The position numbers and the translations under genes were made by a program. This document shows, one piece after another, positions 9,659-20,300 of a DNA stretch of 23,238 nucleotides. Numbering within the stretch: position 1 is the stretch's first letter; every line of letters begins with the position of its first letter. Source of the DNA: Nemertoderma westbladi (lineage: Eukaryota; Xenacoelomorpha; Nemertodermatida; Nemertodermatidae). Below the pieces are notes generated by a model that had not been told where the DNA came from, did no database searches, and was given only the letters and a program-made list of their open reading frames with translations. The stretch is from assembly GCA_032718475.1 (NCBI GenBank), contig JAUCBJ010003367.1, positions 1-23,238 on the forward strand, written 5' to 3'.

Positions 9659-11880
9659 TTATAAACCAAAATTTGTCCTATTTTATGGCTGATAAACACT
9701 GTATTAAATATATAATATTTTGAAGATGATTACTGTACGAATTAAACGTGTCACTTCATCTCTTTGTGTTTTCCTTTATGGGCCGTTTATAACCGCCATG
9801 ACCACGAAATGGTTCCAGTTTGGTAGATTAGAATATTATAGGATTACAATTCATTAAAAAGTAAATAATTATAATATCTTAAACACAGTGAATCACTCAC
9901 TAATATTGTAACTAAAATCGTATATAATTGATATTATTCTCTCAGTGCCATCTTTGGTACTACGGATGATCTGGTTGCCAACATAATATATATAATTGTA
10001 ATTTCAGGTATTTATTAAATATATACAATTAATATATATTTATTATTCCTATGGATACCGGGTGCTTGTTTAGTTGCGGTTAACGTATACTTATAAACAA
10101 TGGACCAATTAAATCAACATTATTCTAGAATAACATAATCTTGAAAACATTATTTTTTTATCACATTGGTAGTAAAAATAAACGTTAGTGAATGATAGTG
10201 GAAGTAAGAGTGAAATTAACCGCGTTTTTTTTCAAATTAATTTTATATATATATTATTATAAGTTATTAAGTATACGTACTATGTATGTATTTATATAAT
10301 TCAGCCAAAATATACATACAACACTGAAGATTGCTTAGATTGATGATTGTCGGAAGTGTTTAGAATACTCCAGACCTCTCCACATCGCCGTTACTAACTA
10401 CTCCACTGCCTTGTCTGTACCTAACAATTACTTGAGTTGTAACCCTAGTCTTAACGTTGCATCTCTAAGCGTAATGTGCTACATAACATGTCTGGGTCTA
10501 CGTAAATTCATATTTATTATTGTTTCAAGTTTCCACTATATAAAACCATTTTGCATAAGTTTATTTTTCTTTTTCTCATTATCCTCTAAACAACTGAGTT
10601 TCATTTTGTGCTGTTTTGTATAATTGAATCCTGGCCATCTGGAGTTCCCGATATATAAATATGCGACTTCTGTAATTACTAATAATGTATTATATATTTA
10701 GTCGGAATTGTAATTCTCATTATTTTATTGTTGTATTATTACGCAGGGCACTTTCGGTGGTATATTTCCAGTTGGGGTGCTACTTTGATTTCGCGAATAT
10801 TTGATTTCGTTGCTCTACATTAACAGTTAAGGTGCGTGTTTCACATATTAATGGAAAGGATCAGGTTACAGTGTCGGGTTTTTCTAACCAGATCGATATA
10901 CTAAATTTAGGAACGCAGTTTAGAGCTAAAATTTTCCTGAGGTACTAATTTTTCACTATAAAAAATCTGCCCAAGCAGCACCCTACTTGTCAGGTTGTAG
11001 CAGCACCCTAATTGGAAATCTACCGCGCGGTGGAACGTTACCTAGCAATATGAACGCCAACTTCCTAGTAAGTATAAACGTTTGCATTAATCGTAACTAA
11101 TGATTTACCTTCATGCAACGATAATTATAGGTTAGGTTGTTATTTATTTTTCGGAATTAAACTCAATCTTATGATCACCCCCACCGACCCTTTTCTCGTC
11201 CAGTCTAGTAGTGTGTGTTAATACGGTTCACTTTATTTATTTAACACTAACTAATAACGGTATCAATATGTAAGTTTTAGAGTTCTTGGTAAGTTATTTA
11301 ATATGTCGAACTTGATTAAATTATTTTTTGGTGCAAATTGATTGTTTAATTAATTGTTGGTTCCCCTTTGCACTACCGTTATCTTTCTCACCCGTTGTGC
11401 ATTGAATATTTATTGATGGTCTTATGGGTCGAGCCATGCACCGAGCGAAGCCATTCTATGATATATCTACAATCACTTATTCGTTTAAGTGAGAGAAATC
11501 CAATTTTTCAGTTTAAATGCTTTTCACTATTTTGAGGAAATGCCGTCTATGCCGATATTACTAAATTATTTGATTATTTATTACATGATTATAAAGTATA
11601 ATTTTTTTTCACTTTCTCGAACGCTATCGAGGTTAATAAAGAATTATGAGTTAGTGTCAAAAAAAACATTTTCCCTTGTGATATTGAATTTTTTATTGGT
11701 ACTTTTTTTCTTTGTTCTTTAGTTGAAAATAGAAAGAAATGTGTCATAAATAAAATATAAATCACATTGCTTCCATAGTTACTACGATTCGAATTGTTGT
11801 ACCTTTTAACAACTCCTGATGCTCCCTTACTAAATGTTAAATATTATTAAATTATATACTTATTATAATTACTATAATAA
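9659..11880. other. AT-rich non-coding DNA (copy 2, left part)
   Basis: Colinear with 1-2244, with small changes. Examples are a missing 6-bp unit near 9737, and the stretch near 10925-10960 where copy 1 has an extra GGTACCGGTAC-type segment. No gene is supported. The open frame at 11489-11722 is the counterpart of the one at 1851-2084 and is rejected for the same reasons. Confidence 0.6.
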
Positions 11881-12639
11881 CAAGCTGGCAAGCCTGGAAG
11901 GTTCACGGTCCTCCTACTTAATCAGTACAATAATAATACGTTTTCGTTCGGGTAGGCCTATGTTTCCTTTTCACTTGTTCCCATCGTAGGCGACCTCATG
12001 CTCCTGTGCTCATCCCACCACGACCACGACCACCAGTTACGAGTTGGGTAGGCGTCTACCGGCAACCGGTAAGTAATTACGCGCCACACGACGTCATCCC
12101 GCCATCCGCCAACATTTATACTGGTACGGTAAGCCTACCACCTACCGGCTGGCTACCATCGCACCGTAGGTCTACCGCCTACGCCTACCGGTCAACCGGT
12201 AACGGTAGGCTACCGCGTACCGGTACAGCGGTACTCAAAGTCGTACCGGTATTGTCGTAATTGACAAATGCAGGATTAAACCGTAACCCGTTCCAGTACC
12301 GGTACCATATGCATCTGAACGACTGGACGGTTAATCTCATAGCATAGCTGCATAGGCCTACTGGTAGTCAGTGCGAAGTCGCCTGCGAACATGGCGAAAT
12401 ATTATATTTACTGCTAGGGCTAGGCTAGGACCTACTGCTGTACTGACCTATGACAGTATGAAGATAGGCAGATAGGCCTACAGTGGTCAGGTAGTACCGG
12501 TCCGGTATGCCTACTACAGGCAGACAATCAGACAGTACTAGCAGTGCTAATTAATTACCTTAATTAAATCTTCAATTAGGTCATAATGTAGGTCCAAATT
12601 TAAAAATCGGCCTCCGTTAATCGATTTACAAATAATTCA

Positions 12640-12902
12640 GGTACCTCCATGCCAAATATCAGAATCATTCATTGCGTTCCCTATGACAAGATAGCTTTTT
12701 CCTAAACCATGCGAAAACACGCAAATATAGCGCTCACATCGCACAAATACCATCTCGACACCCAATTTTTTGTATGAGCCTTCGCCATCCCTATATCTAA
12801 CTTTTGTCCAAATTTTGTTTCGATTGATTAATAAATAACTGAGATATCGCTCTGGACACACACACACACACACACACACACTAACACACACACACACACA
12901 CA
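12640..12902 (+). mobile_element. Possible non-LTR retroelement 3' tail ending in (AC)n
   Basis: The sequence runs through GTTTCGATTGATTAATAAAT, then AACTGAGATATCGCTCTGGA, and ends in ACACAC. This style, with a question-of-phase GATATCG motif before a dinucleotide tail, is common at the 3' ends of RTE-like LINEs and derived SINEs in invertebrate genomes. There is no coding sequence to prove it, so the family assignment is a guess from the tail alone. Confidence 0.35.
12855..12902. repeat. (AC)n microsatellite
   Basis: About 24 AC dinucleotides, interrupted once by TA near 12881. The apparent minus-strand open frames here (Val/Cys runs) come from the dinucleotide repeat. Confidence 0.95.
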
Positions 12903-12942
12903 TTACGGTAATAATGGTCACCTATGTCAAGGACCGTGAACC

Positions 12943-14685
12943 AATAATTATTATTATTATTTAATATCGTGCAGCTGCAGACACTAAAGTTGTAATGACT
13001 GTTTAGTGTTTGGATGGATGTTATGTTGCTCAACTTACGTGACATCTTTTTTAGCTCAATACGAAACATTTCTAGGTCTTTCATTGGTTTTTTTAACCGC
13101 AAGTTCCTTTAGATTGAATAGGAAATTATTTTATATTAAAGTAAGTAACTTTCTTGCCCGTGGGGCGTAAAAATTATCCCAATTCGACACTTGATTGTTT
13201 TTTTTCCTATTGAATATATCAGTTATTCTACCAGTTAGTTACAACAAAACTTGGACCATGTTCATAAATTGTGTACTACCCAGTACACTTAGAACGTTTT
13301 TCTCAGAATATCTACTCTTTTAATACGTAGGCAGAATTCTTCGAAATTGTTAACTACTAACTATTTTCACTAACTATTTTCATAATTGTGCGATAAGTAG
13401 CACTTTTTCAGCTTTATTACCCTAGTATATCGAGCGAGCGCAGCGAGGGAGAGTTACATAAATATTTATGATATACATACAGGGGTCATAAACGCTGAAT
13501 AATGTCATTTTCATAAATGATGTACGTAATTTTGTTACTTTATGTCAATTTATCGGCCTTCTTAATTAATCGGCGTCCTTCATATTGTAATGTATAGGAA
13601 TATTAATGAAATTCATATCCATTTTATGCAATTAATTGCAGATGTTAGTGTGATCAAATGTACCGTAAAGGTACATACGGTAAACAATCTTACAGTACAC
13701 TTTAGCCTGCTATGACTATCATCAATGAATAATACTACGTGTTCTAGAAGTTCATTGTTATATTCTAAGTTAGTGATTACTTTGCAACAACGTTCCGTCC
13801 TTTAGGCCACAATGCTGCAAAGAGATTCCTTGCTGCGTTACGAGGATATCATTAGAACGCTCACAAATTGACATATTTTCGATGCTATTTATAGAGCTAT
13901 GTTCTAGAAATCCGTTGTTATATAGATATGCTTCCAGGTTTGTCATCATAAGTCTCCACGAACGTGTTGGTATTGAGTGCAGAGCGGATGCACGCTTAGT
14001 GTTATCTGTTCAAAATGGTTACACAATGTAGTGTTTTGAATGTTTTTTAATTCCCTTTATTGTCTTATTAATGCATTGAAGATTGTAATACTTATTATTG
14101 CCTTTGTATATTATAAATTTCTGACACTAAATATACATTTTTTTGTAATGTCCTGGAAGTCAGCATGCGAATTTATTACTCTAATTTGAATTTATTGAGA
14201 AATTCGATCTCATATTACAATAAAAAATAAGTATAGTTGTAAGCAATGATCTCACTCTCACCAAGGAGTGAGTGTCTGCCATGTTATGAAATCGAAGGAA
14301 ACACAAAAAACTACAACTACAATTCGCGCCTAATCGCCATATGGTTAATGAAAGTACCGCGACAAATAAAAGTGAAATTAAATTAGTCTAGACTGTGCCT
14401 TATATTACCTTATATAGCACATTGTGCTGTATAGGTAGGTTAGGGAATAAGGAAAACTTGTTAAATGCATTAATTGTCTCATTACGTTTATATTGACATG
14501 GTTGTTGCTCTAAAACCACTTCTTGAAATACGTGGCATTATTTAGGTTGAAGTTAACTTAAAGCATTCAGTTTAATATTCTTCCGACATCCCGTCTTTAA
14601 CCCTCGGCATGACTAGCACTACAACAATGTAACCAAACTGAAAGAGTTTGTTGTTCTATTCGCCCGGGGTAACACAGAGTCCTCA
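12943..14685. other. Non-coding DNA downstream of DCX copy 2
   Basis: Colinear with 2245-4212 without the MITE. It holds no supported gene. The hairpin GTGTACT-ACCC-AGTACAC recurs at 13271-13288. A 23-bp hairpin insert at 14410-14432 and a 12-bp insert near 14511-14522 are unique to this copy. On the minus strand it contains the 3' untranslated region of the DCX exon: candidate AATAAA signals (plus-strand TTTATT) lie at 14172-14177 and 14190-14196, about 500 nt beyond the stop. Confidence 0.55.
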
Positions 14686-17263
14686 CTACCGGTTCTCTTT
14701 AAGTGTTGACCCTTGAGTTCCTACGGACTTGTCCCGCGAACTGCATCCAGTCGAGGAGTGTCTCTTGGTTGATGTCCTTGACTCACTATTTGTTGATCGA
14801 AGTTTCATTGTTCCGTTATAATTTATTGCCTCTGTTTTGGCGTGTTGGGTAGTTCGTGTTTCTTTTTCACCGCTTTGGGAAATTTGTGCTTTTGTTTTTC
14901 TAGACAGAATTGAATCGCCAGTTGCAGCCATTCGAACCTTCATCTCTGACATATCGTTAGACATTGGTTTTTTATTCGGATTATTTTTTATCAACTCACC
15001 ATCGATGTAATCGTCCCATTGTAAACTGTTGACGTCTCTAGCAGGAAGAAACACCATTGAATTCTCTGGTGTTGGCGAATCTGATGATTCGAATTCTTCG
15101 GGAATGGAACTGAGTGTGTATTGCGTGGATGACCTCTGATGTTCTGCTGTTTCTGGATCATAATATGACTCAGACAATAAATAATTTATGCTATTGATGT
15201 GTTCTGAGTCAATAAAATTCATATAAATATCATCGCTTTGAGATTGGCTAATAGGGTTTTGGTGTTCGGGTTTGCGGCTCGGGTTCGGGTTCAAGATACT
15301 TGAGATATTCCAACCTTCCCCTTTATTTATTGCACATTCTACTCGATATGGGATATCGTTCTCTAGCCAGATATCATCTTCTGGTGAGATATCATTATCT
15401 GGCAAGATATTATTTTCTTGCGAGATATTCCCTGACGTGATATCATTCTCTGGCGCGATATCATCCTCCTGCAAGATATCATTATCTGGTTGCATGTCAT
15501 TATCTGGTGTGATATCATTCTCTGGCAAGATATCATTATCTGGTTGGATATCATTATTGTTATCTTCTACAGTACTTTTAATTATACTTTGCCATTTGTT
15601 AAGAACCGCCGTAGACTGTGTATTATTTCGATATGCATTCAGAGTCATATTGATTTCTTTAACTGAACTTGTTTGAAGAGACTGACTCAACTTTAGTTGT
15701 CCATTTCTAGTTTGTATCGTGTTTGGTGAATCATTTCTTACAGTCCGCCGTCTTTTGGGTGATTCTGATACTGGCGTTGCTGTGACCGGAATGCTTTGAT
15801 TAGGTAGATTATCCTTTATAGACCTGCAAGCATAACAAAAGCCCCGAGGTCGGCTAGCCAGTAATACACGTTCATCTCTTTTATTTCGTAATTCTCTAAA
15901 CTCTGGTTCCTGCAACGTTTCTGCGCAATAATTATATTTGGCAAGTTCATATCTAGGATTTACTGTCACGGGTTCTGTGGAATGTTTAGTTAAATAAGTG
16001 ACTGGTTTTAATCTTTTTTTGTTAGTTATTGGGCGCGGCTTATGTGAGTATACATCACCAATCAATTTCTTCTTTCGGGTGTTAACATTATTCACTGTAT
16101 TTATATAAACTCCGATACCGGTGTTGGACGATAGAGGTGCATTCGAGTAACTTCTTGGAATAAAAGTCTCCTTTACTTTCAATGCTACGTACTTGTGTTG
16201 ATGTTTCAGTTCCTGAGGTGACCCCACTTCCCTCCCATCTACGTGGAATATTCTGTTAAAACGAATTCGATTATTTCCGTAAAAGCTCATATTTATTGAC
16301 TTTATCGCTGCGCCCAATAATCTACGTTCAGTAGAGGCCAGTGGTACCAGTTTTGGTGGCTGTCTGTCCTTGCCATTACGGAATATGTATATGATACAAG
16401 GTGGTTTGTCTGCCATCTTCTGCAATTTTCCATGGTTTCGTTGGCCGGTTGGTCGGTCCACCACGAACAGTTCTCGGACTTTACTCAGTTGATGCAAAGT
16501 TAACCCAGCCAAATGATCTTCAACATATTTCTCAACAGCTTTCAATAATTTGTTTTCAGATAAGGTGTCGAGGTCAGCTAACTGGGTAGCCATTGAGATA
16601 TATTTAACTTTCGCAGTGTTGTCAAATGGTTCAGAGATTTGATCTGTTATTAGCCGCAGGAGTTCCATATCACGGTGAACACTGGTCCCTATCGAAGTAG
16701 CCCTTGAGGATCGATCATCAGTGGCTACTACATTGGTGTCTCCGCCATCAGTTCCAATTTCCTTAGTCACGCCATTATTAGTGGCAACACAATTTGTGTC
16801 ACCCTCTTCTGTAACAACAAAATTCGTGTTACCATTTTCAGGGACAACACCATTCTTATCATAGTCATCTATGACAACATCATTCCTATCTCCATAATCA
16901 ATGACGAATTCATTTTTATCGTTGTCATAATTCTTCCTGTCTTCACCTCTGACAACTCTATCTGTGTCATCGTTTTCAGCGGCAACCCTATTTGGGTCGC
17001 CATTTTTAGTGTCAACATAATTCGCCTCGCTGTTATCAGTGACAATTTCATTCGTATCACTATTATCCATGACAAGTGCGCTTGTATCACCAGCATCTGT
17101 GACATTGCCAGTTGAATCGCTGTCACCACTTACAACATCATGTCTACCACCCTCATCTGCGTTCTTAATTAACGGCAGGGATATCTTTGGGTTAAGGCTC
17201 GGAGTACATCTAGTTGAAAATTTATTTACCGGTTTTTTATTCTCGGGAATGATTTCAATGTCA
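14686..17263 (-). CDS. Doublecortin (DCX) domain protein, terminal exon
   Basis: DCX domains bind microtubules or tubulin-associated partners. The domain lies at residues about 224-305 counting from Met at 17070: IIYIFRNGK, then RIFHVDGREVGSPQEL and KYVALKVKETFIP, matching the RNG, xDGxxV and YVAxxxE signatures. Before it come a degenerate acidic repeat of about 12 residues (DGDTNxVxxxN; residues 1-120) and a helical stretch (135-204). After it come a basic patch (SPKRRRT, possible nuclear signal), the N-D-I-x-P-D hexapeptide repeats and a Ser/Thr-rich tail ending GSTLKENR before TAG (14686-14688). The frame stays open upstream of that Met to a stop at 17272-17274 and encodes 60-odd more plausible residues, so the Met is not a proven start. 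This looks like a last exon behind an acceptor near 17263 or 17271. No full-length relative is recognised. Expression and function are unproven. Confidence 0.75.
15340..15556 (-). repeat. 18-bp coding repeat (acidic hexapeptide), copy 2
   Basis: Same N-D-I-x-P-D/E hexapeptide array as in copy 1, one unit shorter. The reading frame is kept because the unit is a multiple of three. The plus strand of this array is also open, giving a Ser/Gly/Ile-rich shadow frame that should not be annotated. Confidence 0.85.
16710..17070 (-). repeat. Degenerate 36-bp coding repeats at the DCX protein N-terminus
   Basis: The translation shows about ten imperfect units around D-x-G-D-x-N-x-V-x-x-x-N (NGDPNRVAAEN, YGDRNDVVIDD, NGNTNFVVTEE, EGDTNCVATNN, GGDTNVVATDD). 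They extend upstream of Met 17070 as SGDSDSTGNVTD and AGDTSALVMDN. The continuation of the repeat across 17070 supports coding use of the upstream part. The acidic composition suggests a flexible tail. Confidence 0.75.
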
Positions 17264-17290
17264 CTAAAAGTCTAGTTAGGGATGAACCAG
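17263..17290 (-). promoter_or_regulatory. Candidate splice acceptor of the DCX exon
   Basis: On the minus strand the sequence reads CATCCCTAACTAG, then ACTTTTAG and TGACATTGAAATC. CTAAC can serve as a branch point, and the AG ending at 17264 or 17272 as the acceptor. The in-frame stop (17272-17274) overlaps this site, which fits an intron/exon border. No upstream exon is visible before the minisatellite. Confidence 0.4.
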
Positions 17291-17370
17291 ATTGGTAATT
17301 TTCCGAGCCAACCGAACCCTGGCTAATCCGGATATACGCCATAAAACATAGCGCAACACATCACCTTCAA
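17281..17370. other. Short unique flank between the DCX exon and the minisatellite
   Basis: Ninety bases of moderate GC content without a gene. If the DCX exon is spliced, this and the minisatellite would lie in its upstream intron. Confidence 0.5.
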
Positions 17371-20300
17371 CCCTTTCCACGCACCCAATGGCAGACCCTT
17401 TCCACTCACCCAATGGTTGACCCTTTTCTCTCATCCAATGGCTGACCCTTTTCTCACACCCAACGGCTGACCCTTTCCACTCACCCAATGACTGACCCTT
17501 TCCACTCACCCAATGGCTGACCCTTTCCACTCACCCAATGACTGACCCTTTTCTCTCACCCAATGGCTGACCCTTTTCTCTCACCCAATGGCTGACCTTT
17601 TCCACTCACCCAATGGCTGACCCTTTCCACTCACCCAATGGCTGACCCTTTCCACTCACCCAATGGCTGACCCTTTTCTCTCACCCAATGGCTGATCCTT
17701 TTCTCTCATCCAATGGCTGTCCCTTTCCACTCACCCAATGGCTGACCCTTTTCTCACACCCAACGGCTGACCCTTTCCACTCACCCAATGACTGACCTTT
17801 CCACTCACCCAATGGCTGACCATTTCCACTCACCCAATGGCTGACCCTTTTCTCTCACCCAATGGCTGACCCTTTCCACTCACCCAATGGCTGACCCTTT
17901 CCACTCACCCAATGACTGACCCTTTCCACTCACCCAATGGCTGACCCTTTCCACTCACCCAATGACTGACCCTTTTCTCTCACCCATGGCTGACCCTTTC
18001 CACTCACCCAATGGCTGACCCTTTTCTCTCATCCAATGGCTGACATTTTCCACTCACCCAATGGCTGACCCTTTTCTCTCACCCAATGACTGACCTTTTC
18101 CACTCACCCAATGGCTGGCCCTTTCCACCCACCCAATGGCTGACCCTTTTCTCTCACCCAATGGCTGACCCTTTTCTCTCACCCAATGGCTGACCCTTTT
18201 CTCTCATCCAATGGCTGTCCCTTTCCACTCACACAATGGCTGACCCTTTTCTCACACCCAACGGCTGACCCTTTCCACTCACCCAATGGCTGACCCTTTT
18301 CTCTCACCCAATGGCTGGCCCTTTCCACTCACCCAATGGCTGACCCTTTTCTCTCACCCAATGGCTGACCCTTTTCTCTCACCCAATGGCTGACCCTTTT
18401 CTCTCATCCAATGGCTGTCCCTTTCCACTCACACAATGGCTGACCCTTTTCTCTCACCCAATGGCTGACCTTTTCCACTCACCCAATGGCTGACCCTTTC
18501 CACTCACCCTATGGCTGACCCTTTCCACTCACCCAATGGCTGACCCTTTTCTCTCACCCAATGGCTGACCCTTTCCACTCACCCAATGGCTGACCCTTTT
18601 CTCTCATCCAATGGCTGTCCCTTTCCACTCACACAATGGCTGACCCTTTTCTCTCACCCAATGGCTGACCTTTTCCACTCACCCAATGGCTGACCCTTTC
18701 CACTCACCCTATGGCTGACCCTTTCCACTCACCCAATGGCTGACCCTTTCCACTCACCCTATGGCTGACCCTTTCCACTCACCCAATGGCTGACCCTTTT
18801 CTCTCACCCAATGGCTGACCCTTTCCACTCACCCAATGGCTGACCCTTTCCACTCACCCTATGGCTGACCCTTTCCACTTACCCAATGGCTGACCCTTTC
18901 CACTCACCCTATGGCTGACCCTTTCCACTCACCCAATGGCTGACCCTTTTCTCTCACCCAATGGCTGACCCTTTCCACTCACCCAATGGCTGACCCTTTC
19001 CACTCACCCAATGGCTGACCCTTTTCTGTCACCCAATGGCTGACCCTTTTCTCTCACCCAATGGCTGACCCTTTTCTCTCATCCAATGGCTGTCCCTTTC
19101 CACTCACACAATGGCTGACCCTTTTCTCACACCCAACGGCTGACCCTTTCCACTCACCCAATGGCTGACCCTTTCCACTCACCCAATGGCTGACCCTTTT
19201 CTCTCACCCAATGGCTGGCCCTTTCCACTCACCAAATGGCTGACCCTTTTCTCTCACCCAATGGCTGGCCCTTTCCACTCACCCAATGGCTGGCCCTTTC
19301 CACTCACCCAATGGCTGACCCTTTTCTCTCACCCAATGGCTGACCTTTTCCACTCACCCAATGGCTGACCCTTTCCACTCACCCTATGGCTGACCCTTTC
19401 CACTCACCCAATGGCTGACCCTTTTCTCTCACCCAATGGCTGACCCTTTCCACTCACCCAATGGCTGACCCTTTTCTCTCACCCAATGGCTGACCCTTTT
19501 CTCTCACCCAATGGCTGACCCTTTTCTCTCATCCAATGGCTGTCCCTTTCCACTCACACAATGGCTGACCCTTTTCTCACACCCAACGGCTGACCCTCTC
19601 CACTCACCCAATGGTTGACCCTTTTCTCTCATCCAATAGCTGACCCTTTCCACTCACCCAATGGCTGACCCTTTCCACTCACCCAATGGCTGACCCTTTC
19701 CACTCACCCAATGGCTGACCCTTTTCTCTCACCCAATGGGTGACCCTTTTCTCTCACCCAATGGCTGACCCTTTCCACTCACCCAATGGCTGACCCTTTT
19801 CTCTCACCCAATGGCTGACCTTTTCCACTCACCCTATGGCTGACCCTTTCCACTCACCCAATGGCTGACCCTTTCCACTCACCCAATGGCTGACCCTTTT
19901 CTCTCACCCAATGGCTGACCCTTTTCTCTCACCCAATGGCTGACCCTCTCCACTCACCAAATGGTTGACCCTTTTCTCTCACCCAATGGCTGACCTTTTC
20001 CACTCACCCAATGGCTGACCCTCCTTTTCACTCACCCAATGGCTGACCCTTTTCTCTCACCCAATTACTGACCCTTTTCTCACACCCAACGGCTGACCCT
20101 TTTCTCTCACCCAACGGCTGACCCTCTCCACTCACCCAATGACTGACCCTTTCCACTCACCCAATGGCTGACCCTTTCCACTCACCCAATGACTGACCCT
20201 TTTCTCTCACCCAATGGCTGACCCTTTCCACTCACCCAATGACTGACCCTTTTCTCTCACCCAATGGCTGACCCTTTCCACTCACCCAATGGCTGACCCT

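Larger units (their letters stand above)
11881..12942. mobile_element. 1.06-kb insertion in copy 2 with 13-bp inverted repeats
   Basis: This block interrupts the ATT/AAT microsatellite that is continuous in copy 1 near 2240-2260. A perfect 13-bp inverted pair bounds most of it: GGTTCACGGTCCT at 11900-11912 and AGGACCGTGAACC at 12930-12942. Nineteen further bases (11881-11899) on the left are also absent from copy 1, and the target duplication cannot be fixed because both flanks are AT repeats (AATAA on either side). The left two thirds are GC-richer than the surroundings and full of TACCGGT and TAGGCCTA palindromes. The right third resembles a non-LTR tail ending in (AC)n. No transposase or reverse transcriptase is visible. 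It may be a composite, with one element inside another. A deletion from copy 1 by slippage between AT repeats is the alternative. Confidence 0.65.
9659..17092. repeat. Segmental tandem duplication, copy 2
   Basis: Direct-orientation partner of 1-7987. It keeps the empty target sites of the MITE (13862-13870) and the foldback element (15637-15644), and it carries its own 1.06-kb block (11881-12942). Beyond 17092 it continues into the remaining 5' part of the DCX exon, which copy 1 lacks. Copy 2 therefore represents the original right-hand side of the duplicated locus. Confidence 0.93.

Noticed and set aside
12637-13102. Minus-strand ORFs with Cys/Val runs
   Set aside because: They are driven by the (AC)n microsatellite and cross the junction of an insertion.
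19186-19368. Proline-rich repeat proteins in the minisatellite (also 17276-17530 and 22782-22964)
   Set aside because: A 25-bp unit with few stops gives 75-bp periodic open frames by chance. None has a start or end outside the array.
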